This document shows, piece by piece, positions 1 to 11,670 of a DNA stretch of 64,000 nucleotides; position 1 is the first letter of the stretch; each line of letters begins with the position of its first letter. A program made the position numbers and the translations under genes. Source of the stretch: Sacculina carcini (Eukaryota > Arthropoda > Thecostraca > Sacculinidae); the NCBI GenBank assembly GCA_916048095.2, contig OU696595.1:3109795-3173794 (forward strand), in the 5' to 3' direction. The notes beneath the pieces are model-generated. The model was not told where the DNA came from. It made no database searches and saw nothing but the letters and a program-made list of their open reading frames with translations.

Positions 1-1596
1 ATGTGTGCAAGCGGCGTCTAACTACATACTACCAGGTCATTGCTGACGTGGACCAATCAGGTGCCACGCCAGCGACAGGTCAGACGTGGACCAATCATAA
101 AGCCGAGAGTGACCCACACAGCACAAGAACATATTTAAATACGACACTAACATTAAATAATGCAAAAGAAAACTAATAGTAATTACAATAAATATATAAT
201 ATAACATTACACCAATTTATACTAAAACAACTCCCAGTACTCAAAACACAAAACATAACAATGGACAGTGTAATTGTCGCATAACGCTTATATGCGTCGC
301 AACCACTCCAAATGAAACAACGTCACCACAAACTTGACCCAATTTTGCTTCCAATACGTTATTGCTCCGATCGTCTTGCTGTGTGTGTCTACTCGCCTTC
401 TCGTAGCTGTTCAACATTCCCAGCCGCCATATCGTATAGCTATCAAGAATCCAGCGGGTGCGAGAACTAACTGCTGAATTGAAAGAGGTGCCAACACTGA
501 GAAAGGCTTAGAACCACTGACTTAAAATACAGGAAATCGGTTCAAATCTGTCAGTTTTGAGTCACTACAAATACGATCTACCTACATAGTCGAACTCAGC
601 CCATACAATCTAGCCAAAGCTAATTAAAAGAGAACAATAACGGCATCTATGTTATCGCAAGTAGAAACAATTATAAGATTTAATATTGAGCAAAAAAACG
701 AATTAAATTAGAAACGTTCGTACAGATGGCGATACTGTCCCAAGTAATTACTCTAGCAGATTGTGGTGTGATCGTGTGCAGAGAGAGAGAGAGAGAGATT
801 GTGTCTGAGTGCGTCAACGTATTAGTGTGTCTATGTGTGATCGTGTATGGTTGAATTGTGTATTGCCTGCGAGAGTGTGTAAGCGAGTGTGTAGAGTCGT
901 GTAGGAAGTGTTGTTGGAATATGACGTCTTGTAGGTGCGCGTGGGGCAGTGATGCCCACGCACGCTTGTCTATAAATCCAGGTTTAACTTGTTGTTTTCT
1001 ACACAGATATAGGCAACGCCAACGGAGGTGAGTTGGTGCAAAATCAAATATCACAGGAAGTGAATGGGGACAGCATCAATTGATTCGCCTACTTAAAACC
1101 GCACCAAACATGGCGTCTGGGTATACGTAAGATATTAGATAAGATCGGCTATTATATAGGGTATAGGGGTTGGATATTGGGTATTCTGGTCGGCCATGCA
1201 AAACCCTCATGCTTCCACGTTCTCGTTCCTCCACGCTGCTTGTTTTTATCTCCATACCGGTCTCCATGTGTCTGCAATTTTATTACTGCTCGCGCTTTTG
1301 CCCTTGAAAGTGCTCTATATAAGATACATGTTGTTGTTGTGTATGTAGATGTGTGTCAGTGTGTGTCAGTGTGTGTGTGTGTGTTTTTTTTTCATTGTCA
1401 ACGCGAGGTCAATTTTGTTTCTGATGGACCGCCTTCACGTCTTCACGTCTACCTCCCATCAATGTATATATACTCGTATGAGGTGTGCGGTGTGGTTGTG
1501 ATGCATGAGTGTGCTGGTAGTAACGAGGTCGATATGTGTCAGTGTCAGTGCGTGTATGTCTATGCTTTGCTTTCGTTCTCGTCTATGCTTTGTTTT
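1..1596. other. Non-coding AT-rich DNA with short SSRs
   Basis: No convincing gene. Open frames here run through GA (about 779-800) and TG (about 1,341-1,387) simple repeats and show no recognisable domain. The left edge is open, so anything continuing from outside the window would be missed. Confidence 0.6.
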
Positions 1597-1913
1597 CGTT
1601 GGGAATTCTTCCTATTAAGACGCTTTTTGACTACAGCATCTGTTTGATCATCCATTCCACTCTTATTCTCCGTAAGCCCTCGTACTTATTTGAACTTCTA
1701 TCCTTCAAGAAACCTACTCGTACACTTAGGTCAACTGATGATTCTCGTATCTTAGTGGAACCTGCTTTTCCTTCTAGACATACTCACTATAGTCGTTGTC
1801 TCTCTATCTTAGGACCCCGTATTTACAATAAGCTCTCCCCAACACTACGTTCTACCAATTCTATCCCTGTTTTCAAAAAACACTCAAATAAATTTTTCAT
1901 GGTGAAATCGTAA
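1597..1913 (+). pseudogene. LINE family C, C-terminal end of reverse transcriptase ORF (5'-truncated)
   Basis: About 105 codons encode the extreme C-terminus of a non-LTR retrotransposon polyprotein, ending in a natural stop at 1,911-1,913. Visible landmarks are LGILPIKTL, LIIHSTLILRKPSYLFELL, LVEPAFPSRHTHY and LGPRIYNKLSP; the last is the 'RxWNxLP'-like block typical of LINE ORF2 tails. The same protein is encoded on the minus strand at about 36,770-35,640, which confirms that this is a repeated element. No RT or endonuclease domain remains, so it is a dead 5'-truncated copy. It runs into a 3' UTR with a hairpin and a short tandem tail. The left boundary is approximate: the frame stays open upstream, but TG-rich sequence replaces LINE sequence there. 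Confidence 0.75.
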
Positions 1914-2152
1914 TATACTCTAGGTAACATTGTCTATATTAGTGATGATTATAAGGTGTAAATTATCTCTCTTCTTTTTTTACCTTTCACTTTCTGTGTG
2001 TGTGTGGTTATGTGTGTGTGTGTGTGTTTCTGTGTGTGTGTTTGTGTGTGTGCCTGTGTGTGTGCGTTTGTGTGTGTGTGTGTGTGTGCAGCGCCCTAGA
2101 GACCCTCTAGGTGTAGGGCGCTATATAAATATCTACCTAATGTAATGTAATT
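1914..2152 (+). mobile_element. LINE family C 3' UTR with terminal hairpin and tail
   Basis: The 3' UTR contains an expanded TG microsatellite (about 1,997-2,089). It ends with a 9-bp perfect hairpin: AGCGCCCTA at 2,090-2,098 pairs with TAGGGCGCT at 2,114-2,122. The sequence TATAAATATCTACC and a short tandem tail of TAATG units follow. A 3' hairpin followed by a short tandem tail is the usual end of CR1/L2/RTE-X-like LINEs, where RT recognises it. The assignment to family C rests on adjacency to the ORF end. Confidence 0.65.
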
Positions 2153-2255
2153 TAATGTGTGTGTGTGTGTGTGAACAACACATCTGCTTAGTGTGTGTGT
2201 GTGTGTGTGAATGGGAGTTATATTATGTGTGTGTGTGTGTGTGTGTGTGTGTAGT
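2153..2255. repeat. (GT)n microsatellite
   Basis: Three GT runs (2,155-2,172, 2,191-2,209 and 2,225-2,252) separated by short non-repeat pieces. The cysteine/valine-rich frames over it are repeat translations, not genes. Confidence 0.85.
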
Positions 2256-2265
2256 GAAGCGTCAC

Positions 2266-3580
2266 CAGTGGCATCTGAAGTCGAGTTGTCACGGTTGTCG
2301 GAACTCAGTTGACTTCCTGCTGTTGGGGCGAAATTGCGAGCGGTTCGGCGGTGATGTGCTGCAGTTTTGCAGCTGTTCTTGCTTGAACTTGTTCAAGTGG
2401 CGCGTGCGACTGTGTCACCACTATCAGTGTGACATGACCGCCGTCACTGACGCACCCCAGCCTCCTCACACCGCTGTGGGAGATGCCGCCAGCAAGTGTG
2501 TGTGTGTCTGAGCGCGTGCGTGAACCTGACATACACCTGCACTGTACTGTACTGTAGCTGGTGTGTTATTGCTGGCATGTGTTAGCTTCTAAATCGCTCG
2601 TTCAGTCCTGGTTTGTGATATTGCGAAATTGTCTCATCATCGATCGTTTCTCTATTCTTTGTTGACTCTTTTGCTAGCGAAGTTGCGGGAATGCGCATTT
2701 ATTCGATTTGTATTTTGTGGCTTCTTTTATCAATCAGATTATCACCGTCAATCCCGCGTGCTCCAACTATCAAGTATGTATGTGTGTGTGTTTTTATCCG
2801 TGTGTATGTGTCTGTGTGTGTTTATCTAGGTGTGCGTGTGTGTGTCTGTATGTGTGTGCATTTATCCGTGAAGCCAGACCACATGAGAAACGAGCAGATG
2901 TGCATATTTTACTGAACCTATGAACGTAACCAAACCACTGAACGCAGCAAAATGTCCAGGACATTTTTTTATTGAACAAAACGAACAAAGTGACACAGGA
3001 ATGACAGGATGACAGGATGACATGCAGAATCATCCAAGTGAGGATCACAAAATGGCTGCGCAAATCACAGTTGACACAAAATATGACAAATTCGCACTTC
3101 ATTCTAAACCACACTGAAGTGAAACCACTAAACACGTCAATTATCGCCAAGAATAGCACGCCATAACACTAAACACTTGAGAACACTAACCACGTGCGCT
3201 CGCTACCGTGCAACTGCATGGCTGACAGTTGAAACAATACACGAACCACTGTGACGTAGCGATGACGTCATACTTTCGTGGAAGGGCCTGTAGTCTAGGT
3301 GGCATTGGCTCAGGTCATCACTGGCGACTGTTGACATTGGCTATGAGCGCTACCACTCCTGCACTGATGCACGGCAAAGCTCTCAATGAACCTGCGCTAT
3401 CTACACCAGGGCTCTAGAACACGCGATGGCTCAAATGACTACAGATGACTTCCATCACAAATACTGCTCTTCTTGATACAACTTATTACGCTTGATTAAT
3501 AATGTAAGGTTTCAGTGAATTTCAGCTTGTCATGAATTAACAGAAACCAATCTGGACCCAGCCTAATCTAAGGTGATCTA
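2266..3580. other. No recognisable gene; TG-rich patch
   Basis: Mixed non-coding sequence. TG-rich low complexity lies at about 2,776-2,872. The open frames are short and carry no recognisable motif. Confidence 0.5.
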
Positions 3581-3582
3581 AC

Positions 3583-3740
3583 AGTTGGTTTCTATCATAA
3601 TTTGTAATCAGAAGTGTGAGATTATCTACGCTAGAGGTCTCAAACACGCGGCCCATCAATACTTTTCTCACAACCCGCCAATATGGTATAGAAACCGAAC
3701 CTTAAGACAGATAAATTCACATTTATTGTATAATACGTTT
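3583..3740 (+). repeat. Interspersed repeat K (hAT-like terminal sequence)
   Basis: Carries a segment starting with a variant of CAGGGGTCTCAAACACGCGG and continuing to 'CCGCCAATATAGTATAGAAACC'-like sequence. It recurs at about 6,040-6,183, 9,815-9,955, 14,030-14,145 and 46,620-46,740, and inverted at about 24,525-24,640. The opening resembles a hAT-superfamily terminal repeat. Only one end is ever seen, so the mobile origin is an inference. Confidence 0.5.
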
Positions 3741-4437
3741 TTCGCTTCTAGCCTGTGAGGCGTATCACGTTCACGATAAGATCACCGGAAGATCGAAGAT
3801 CTGGACATAGAGGCCTAATGTCCAGCGCCCAGTAAGAACATTTCATTAAATCAATTGAATAAACCTCTACGCAATTGAGCATGTGTGTGTGTGTGTGTGA
3901 ATCATGTGCATTTTGTATTGCAGGTGCTGATGCACGGAGTTTGCATTATTTTCAATTGCAATTCAATGCATTTGTAATGCAGCGACGCGTCCATACATCA
4001 TTCAGCATGCAGCCTTGCTTTTTCCACAACATGCCGGCAATAGACCAGCATATTCCAGCAGAACATTCGACCATCACTGAATCACTGATGCAACCAAGTG
4101 AAATATTCCAAATATCACGTGGCTAGTGCATGATTGATACCACGTGTTGGGTTTTGCAGCCGGATGTTACCGAGATAGCATGCAATGACGTGGTTCAGTC
4201 AAAACAGACAAGTGCACAAATAACGCACAAATTCCTGATCGAATAGAAATGCATCTTCAGTTCTGTCAATGTTGGAGTATCACAGTACAATGCAATGGAT
4301 AAAGCGAATCGCTTTTTGATGACTCAATTTGTGCTTGTTGTGCTGCCAGCATTAAAACCCGCTTGTCGTGCGGAACAATTCATAGAACTAAATTAATACA
4401 AATTTAGAGGCAAAAAACGAATCTAATACTGAAATTC

Positions 4438-4767
4438 GTGGACTCGGTGGTGTAGTGGCTAGCACACCCGCCTCACAAGCGGGAGGTCTATGCTTCGAAA
4501 CCCGTCGGAAAAGAATTTCATTGGGGGAATTCTATAATCCAACAGTCCCTGTCCACCCAGCAGTAAATGATGTTAGCAGATATCAGTCATGTGTTGTGTC
4601 ATGCATTTTGGGGAGGCGGCCCTCTCTAATACGTCTTTCGTCCTTGTGGTGTCATAGCGTGGAGAGGGTCGGCTCTGCGGTGACAGCAAGATGCACGGGG
4701 CACACCTGTGTGTTCATAAGCTTCGGCTTCTTCCCGTGTAGCAGCTCTCACTTGAGTTATTTAACCT
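4438..4767 (+). mobile_element. tRNA-Val-derived SINE, copy 1
   Basis: The 5' head is a tRNA-like sequence. It has an A-box (TAGTGGCTAGC), an anticodon stem CCCGC/GCGGG with loop CTCACAA giving anticodon CAC (Val), and a degenerate B-box GCTTCGAAACC. About 260 bp of tRNA-unrelated body follow, ending near CGTGTAGCAGC...TTTAACC. Head and body recur in six other places in this window. This copy has several head substitutions, so it is a SINE and not a functional tRNA gene. Confidence 0.85.
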
Positions 4768-5353
4768 TTAACTTGTTTTAAATAGAAATATATGTAGAAA
4801 AGCCTAAATGTTTAAATGTGTATGTTTATATTTTAATTATTAACGACGTGTTTTTCACTAAGCCCGCCTCACATTTCAGTCCAACCGTCTTGGCGGAATG
4901 ACTCAGAAATCAAGCACGAAGCAAAATCAATGAAAAATGATTAAAAATCATTTCATCTCTATAACTTCTGGTTAGTGCATCATCTGGTGCATCATATTCA
5001 TACAGTTGGTATTTTTGGATTAAACCGATATTGATTCCCATCTGCTGCCTATGCTCTGCTACGTATTATTTCCAGTACTTTTCATCAGAATATTTTCTTA
5101 GTTTATTTATAGCTTCACAGCATTCCCAAAGTCATTTGATCAAGTACTATTCAACTTTTACCGCTAGAATGTTGACTGCTAGAAAACTGTCATATATCCC
5201 GTTGTCATTGATACCCAATCATCAAGTATCGCCCCTTACTCCATTCTACATTACACCGATACTTACTGAAAAATAAAGTGATATTTTACGCTAAATTGTG
5301 GGCGCAGACACAATGTTTCTCTTTTAATTTTATCAGAAAACATATAAAAGTGT

Positions 5354-5361
5354 TTTCTTAT
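5354..5361. repeat. hAT MITE target-site duplication, left
   Basis: TTTCTTAT, identical to 5,661-5,668 on the other side of the MITE. Confidence 0.85.
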
Positions 5362-5660
5362 CAGTGGCGGCGCCAGGATTCTGACGATGGGGGGCTGAGG
5401 GGGGGCTAAGCAAAAAATTGTGGGGGTTTGGCGAAGCATGAAGAGCTACACTCGAACGCTGACTACATAATATTATAAGGCACTGCGGCACACTGATTCA
5501 GTCCTCGAACTTCAACCAGAATTACAGCACTTCATTTACAGTGGTAAGAAATTGTAATGTCCATGATTATGATTTTTGTGGGAACTTAACGGGGGCTTGG
5601 CATATTTTTGAGGACTCTAGCACCCCCCCCCCATCCCCATCCCCCTTGGCGCCGCCACTG
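5362..5660. mobile_element. Non-autonomous hAT-like MITE (299 bp)
   Basis: Left end CAGTGGCGGCGCCAGG; the right end is its inverted complement (TTGGCGCCGCCACTG). The terminal inverted repeats match perfectly over the first 14 bp. An 8-bp perfect target duplication flanks the element. TIRs beginning CAGTG plus an 8-bp TSD are diagnostic of the hAT superfamily. The interior holds G- and C-rich tracts and no transposase frame, so mobility would need a transposase supplied elsewhere. Confidence 0.88.
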
Positions 5661-5668
5661 TTTCTTAT
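5661..5668. repeat. hAT MITE target-site duplication, right
   Basis: TTTCTTAT, the second copy of the 8-bp duplication that brackets the MITE. Confidence 0.85.
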
Positions 5669-7187
5669 ACAGAGTTATTATATCTCTAATGGTATTTTCA
5701 AATTGAAATTTGGCCTTCACGTAAAAATCTGTCTGTAATATCCATGAATTGGCAACAAAAAAATATCGTACAGAGGAGTTGAAGTTTCATTAAAACTACC
5801 GCTCTGTCAGATACGGCATGCTAGGCTCGATTCACAATATCTGGTTTCACTGACTTCCAGCCTGTCATGAACAAACAAAAACTGAGTTAACATATTTAGA
5901 CCAAAATAACCTTACCCAAACCTACCAAGCCCAACCCAACCATCCCATCTTATATCCAACTATCCAATCTCTTTAAACAGCCTAACCCAGACTAATGTGA
6001 GGTAATCTATCTTAGTTTGTGATCACAAAATGAGCGGATTCGATCATAATTTGTAATCAGAAGCTTGAGATTATTTACGCCAGGGGTCTCAAATACGCTG
6101 CCCACCAATACTTTTCTCACAACCCGCCAATATAGTATAGAAACCAATCGGTAAAACAGCTAAATTCATATTTATTGTATAATGAGATTTAATTATACAT
6201 AGTTTAATTCACATTTTCATATCGAATCTGGATCTTGAAGTCAATCCCGTGGGTTTTGTATATTAACTCATTCTACACGGTAATATTTAATGTTTAATCC
6301 CGACCGTCGTGCGGAACAATTATGCGGAATTAAAAATTAACAATTATATATTAAAATGTGAAATTTAGTTTTCAATTTTGAAAAAATGTTTTTCCTCAAC
6401 CCGCTTCATATTTAAAGCTGCCAGTCGTGCGGAACAATTCAGAACTCAAACACGATACAAACACAAATAAAATTGATGAAAAATGACTAAGCATTGTCAT
6501 CGAATGCTTCCAAAATATATTTATAACTTAACATCATTCCCAACATCATTTGCTACTACTAGTAGCAACTAAGTACTAAGTACTAAGTACTATTCTACTT
6601 TTACCACCATAATATTACTGTATAATATTTACTGCTAAAATTATCGTATTTTCCGCTATAGAAATATATTACATTTTCACCTCATATTTTCCGCTATAGT
6701 TTGCCTAAACCGCCTCATATTTAAACCTTCCCGTCGTGCTGAATAATTCAGAACTCAGACAAGAAACAATGAAAACTGACTAAACGTTTTCATCATAATG
6801 TTTCCACAAACTATTTATAATTCAACATCACCATCTGGCATTGAAACCCGCCCGTTGTGAGGAACAATTAATAAAGTAAAATAAATATTGAATAAAAAAA
6901 ACGAATACGAATTTTTAAAAGATAGAAGTAAACCCATAACAACTATTTACTGATAGAAAAGTCTTAATATATATGTTTTTATTTTATATGTGGCAAAATA
7001 TTTTCCCTCCAACAGCCTCATATTTATACCCGCCCGTCGTGCGGAATAATTCAGATTTCGAACACGATCCGTTCTGGATCTTGAAGTCAATTCCATTAGT
7101 TTTGTATATGAATTCATTCTATACGGTGCAATTGAACGTCAATTGTCTATAGTTGCTGCCCGCGGGACATTTTTATTTCATAAACAT

Positions 7188-7416
7188 GAGCCATCGCTTC
7201 TTCTTGTTTTAATTCGGGGAGAATGATAGGACAGAAGAAAGCTGCCGTTACAGTGGGGGCACCAACTCTGCTGAATTATCGCGCCCCCACCGGTCCTGAC
7301 AGTAGTATCTTGGAGAAAAGAAGCAGAGGGTCCGCTTTTAGTCGCCTCTTACGACACGCAGCGGGTACGGCGACAGTATTCGTTTCCCCTGACCTCAGGA
7401 ACGGAGCCATCGCTTC
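7188..7416 (-). mobile_element. 203-bp SINE-like retroposon with 13-bp target duplication
   Basis: The insert at 7,201-7,403 is bracketed by identical copies of GAGCCATCGCTTC (7,188-7,200 and 7,404-7,416). Paralogous repeats near 12,727 and 25,900 have the uninterrupted site, so the insertion is directly demonstrated. Read on the minus strand, the insert ends in an A-rich tail (GAATTAAAACAAGAA), which fits target-primed retroposition. It contains the block GCGTGTCGTAAGAGGCGACT but no tRNA A/B boxes that I can recognise, so the head type is unknown. A 3' portion of the same retroposon, with a longer A tail, is embedded in the short-LTR units at about 38,276, 59,551 and 62,302. Confidence 0.8.
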
Positions 7417-10400
7417 GCTTATGTTTGCAGCCACTGACTTATACCATTGAGCCCGCGCTCATATTCAATCGCTCATGTCACCTCATATTCAAGCATACAC
7501 ACAGATAGACAGATAATTTATTTTTATATATAAATTGAATCCCGCCCGTCGTGCGGAGCAATTCATAAAATTAAATTAATATTCAATCTATAAAAGAAAA
7601 CGAAAAAAAATATTAACCTGTAAATATGTTAACCAATAAAAAGGTCTTAGTGTGAACATTTTTATTTATATTTTAACAAAATTTTATCTCTCATTCCGCC
7701 TCATATGTAAACCTGCCCGTCGTGCGGAATAATTCACACTATTAAATTTGTATTCAATTCACAAGAGAAAAGGAATATGAATTAAAAAAAGAAAAGAGTA
7801 AACCCATAAAAGAATCTAAATTTCTATATTTTTACATTTATTTTGACAAAATAGTTTGATAAACCGCCTCATATTTAAACCTGGCCGGTGTGCGGAATAA
7901 TTTGGAACTCAGACACGAAACAATGAAAAATTACTATACGTTTTCATGATAATGTTTCCGAAATATATTAATAACTAAATATCACCATCTAGCATTGAAC
8001 CCCGCCCGTTGTACGGAACAATTCATACAATAAAACTCATATTCAGTTCATAAAAGAAAAGGAATACAAATAAAAAAATAAAAAGGTAAACTCATGAAAA
8101 GTCTTAATCAATTAAATAGTCAGGATGTGAATATGTATATTTATATTTTGGCAAACTATTGTCCCTCAAATGGCCTCATATTTAAACATGCCCGTCGTGC
8201 GGAATAATTCAGAGCTCAACACGAATTAAACAATTAAAATTATTTAAAATGATGAAACATTTCATCAGAGTATTTCCAAAATGTATTTATAACTCAACAT
8301 CATTCCCCAACATCATTTGCTCAAGTGCTGTTCTACTTTTACCGCTATAATATTTACAACTAAAATTATATATTCCGCTATCACTTGAGTCCGATATAAT
8401 CTGCATTTAAACATGCCCGTCTTGCGGGTCAATTAATAAAATAAGCGAATACAAATGAAACAGCTAAAAGTCAAATCCATAGAAAATTCAAAATTGAGTA
8501 TTGAGATTTACAAATTGGCTATAAATTGTCATATTGTATTACGTGCATATGTTAGGAATATGTGTTTTTCATCTCTATTGGTCCACGCCATTATAATTAT
8601 AGACATTTGACTTTAATTATAATTCTACACGTTATTATAATTCTAGGCATGCAGCCTGAATATATTTAGTTCTTAGTACTTTCTATGTTGGCCTTAGAAG
8701 TCTAATATGACACCTATCATATATCCCCTAGCATTTAAACCCGCCATGTATTCCATATTTCTACATTACACCTATATTTACCGATAGAATACATTAATGA
8801 TTATGCTAGATTGAGCACAAACAGTTCATTTTGTTGTTTAAATTCTAAAAATGACATGTACATACAAAAATTGTATATTTTAATGAGTATAGTTATAAAT
8901 TCCAGTATTTTTCTATCACGATAATACTTGAAACCGTACAAGTACCGCGATACTTGGAGACCAATATTGTACATTATTAATATTAACTGAGCAGTGTTGG
9001 TGTGTGTGTGTATGCAAATGTGTGTGTATGTGTCGGTGAGTTTCTACATGACTGGTTTATCAGACCGCAAGTGTGAGCCAACAATACCACAAATACTTGG
9101 GCATATTGATTTTTATTCTCAGAATCGCAGCACACCTCAAATGGCCAGTGTACGCGATATAGCTGAATTTATCATGGTCATTTGGGCTTTCCAGTTGAAC
9201 AGCGTATATGCATGCTTTCTACCCGAATATGACCCTGAGTAACAGTCGTAAATCACATTTTACAACGTGATACCAGAATTACGTGTGTTGCTGAATGTAG
9301 ATATATTGTTTTCTATCAGCATGAAAAATCGCCCGTTGTGCGGAGCAATTCATGCAATAAAATATATACTTTATTAATAGAAATATTGCAAATTAAAAGA
9401 AGTAAACTCATAAAAATCTGAACCAAATGAAAATTCTATATTTAATCATTTTTGTTCTAATTTTTACAAAACATTTTGTCTCAACCCGCCTCATATTTAA
9501 ACCCGCCCGTCCTGTGGAATAATTAAGAATTATAACGCGAAGCAAACACAATGAAAAATGATGAAAACGTTTAATCAGAATGTTTCCGAAACATATTTAT
9601 AACTTAACATCATTCCCCAAAATAATTTGTTCATGTAATATTCTGCTTTTACCGCTACCGCAACTTTAACCGCTATCATATATTTCGTTATCATTTAAAG
9701 CCAATAAAACTTTAACCAAACCTACCAAACCCAACCACCCCATCTTGACGTAACCCAGCAAAATCTAAGCTGACTTATTAGTTTGTGTTCACAAAATGAA
9801 CCGATCCAATCACAATTTCTAATAAGAAGTTTGAGATTATTTACGCCAGGGGTCTCAAAAACGCGGCCCACCAATACTTTTCTCGCAGCCCGCCAATATA
9901 GTATAGAAACCAAGTTGTAAGACTGATTAAATCAAATTTATTGTATAATGTGGTTTAATTATACATAATTTAATTCACATTTTCATTAGTGAGTCTGGAT
10001 ATTGAAGTCAATCCCGTGAGTTTTGTATATGAACTCATTCTACACGGTAAAATTGAATATTTAAACCCGCCCGTCGTGCCGAACAATTAATAAAACAAAT
10101 TAATACATATTTAGAAGCAAAAAGTCGGAGTAATAGAAAACTGTAAATTGTTAAATCTAAACCAAAAGAAAGTTATAATTCTGAATTTGCATATTCTTAT
10201 TATAATAATTGACGAAATTGACTTAAGCCAGCCAATCGTCATAAACAATTTAGAAATTAAGCCCACAAAAAATATTATCTCATAATTCCTGGTTAATGCT
10301 TCCGCTAATGCATCATATGCATAAGGCTGATAATTTTTTATTACACCGGTACTACAGCCCTTTTGCAATCTACGTTCTGCTACGTATTATTCCTAGTACA

Positions 10401-10892
10401 TTTATCATCAGATTGCAAAATATATTGAAAGGCTCACATCATTATCCAACATCAATTGCTTAAGATATATTCTACTTTTACCGCTAGAATATTTTCAGCT
10501 AGCAAAACAGCATATACATCGCTATCATTCAAGCCCACTCTTTATAGATTAATTTAAGCCCGCCCCTCGTGCGGAACAGTTCATAGGATAAAACTCATAT
10601 TCAATTCATAAAAGAAAAGGAATGCAAATGGAAAAAGAAAAGTAAATTCATAGGAAAGTTTTAGCCAATATAAAAGTCTAAATGTGAAATTTAGATTTCA
10701 ATTTTGACAAAATGTTTTTCCTCAACCCGCCTCATATTTAACGCTGCCCGTCGTGCGGAATAATTCAGAACTCAAACACGAAACAAACACAAATAAAATT
10801 GATTAAAACCGACCAATAGAAATAGTTGTAAATTCTTGTTTTAATAATTGATGGAAGTTTTCCCCTCAACACTCCTCAACACTCCGGCAGTC

Positions 10893-11472
10893 TTTAATAC
10901 AGGTATATTTAGTTTCAAACAACTTTTTATTTTATGTGTCCTCGAGTTATTTTTGCATTAAAAATGACACTAAGTTTGCGCATCAATAGCTTACATAATT
11001 TTAGAGCTTGCTGTATTAAGTAATACAATCGGTAATGTATTTTTTTATTCATGTAATTATGTAATTAAGTTTTATGTATTAATCAGGTCAAGTTTTATGT
11101 ATTAAAGCATAATTATGTAATTATGGTATATTTAATCTTATGTAACAAGGTTTTGTATCGTGTTTTGTATGTATTGGCGTTTTTGAGGTGCATAATTGTA
11201 AATATACAATAATTATTGTAATTTTAATTGTAATTATAATTGGTGTGCTAAGTACTCATTTATCTGTGGTAACAATAAACTCGTACTAAATTAACTCCTC
11301 GATTGTTATTCACGAATTTGTTCTACCAAATTTTTATTGATTCATTCAATAGTTACATGAGCCGAAACTTACACGAAATGTTAAATTTCTGTGGGATAAA
11401 ACAACGTTGAACTTTAAAAATTAGTAAATTTTTTATAATGTCGCGGCTCACCAGCACAGAAGAGGCGTTAAC
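10893..11472 (+). repeat. Interspersed repeat E, copy 1 (about 580 bp)
   Basis: Runs from TTTAATACAGGT to GCACAGAAGAGGCGTTA and is nearly identical, in the same orientation, to about 26,806-27,382. No coding potential. Function and class unknown. Confidence 0.75.
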
Positions 11473-11476
11473 AATC

Positions 11477-11670
11477 AGAGCCGTAGCAGCCGCCCCCCCC
11501 CCCCCCCGTAACCCCCGGCCGGGGGGGGGGGCGAATGTTGAGGGTCCCCGTTGCTTCACGTATTATGTGATGATGTCTAATAAATACATTAATTATTTGG
11601 TGATTTATTTATAACGGGGGCCCCAAGTGTTGCCTTCGGGGGGGCCTTAATTCCTCGCAACGGCTCTGCG
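11477..11670 (+). repeat. Repeat F, copy 1: GC-rich hairpin element
   Basis: Starts near AGAGCCGTAGCAGCCG, passes through a long C-run/G-run palindrome centred on CCCCGGCCGGGG (about 11,494-11,531), then GGGTCCCCGTTGCTTCACGTA, and ends in GGGGGCCCCAAGTGTTGCC. A second copy lies inverted at about 33,945-34,207. It has no open frame and is strikingly GC-rich against an AT-rich background. Confidence 0.6.
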
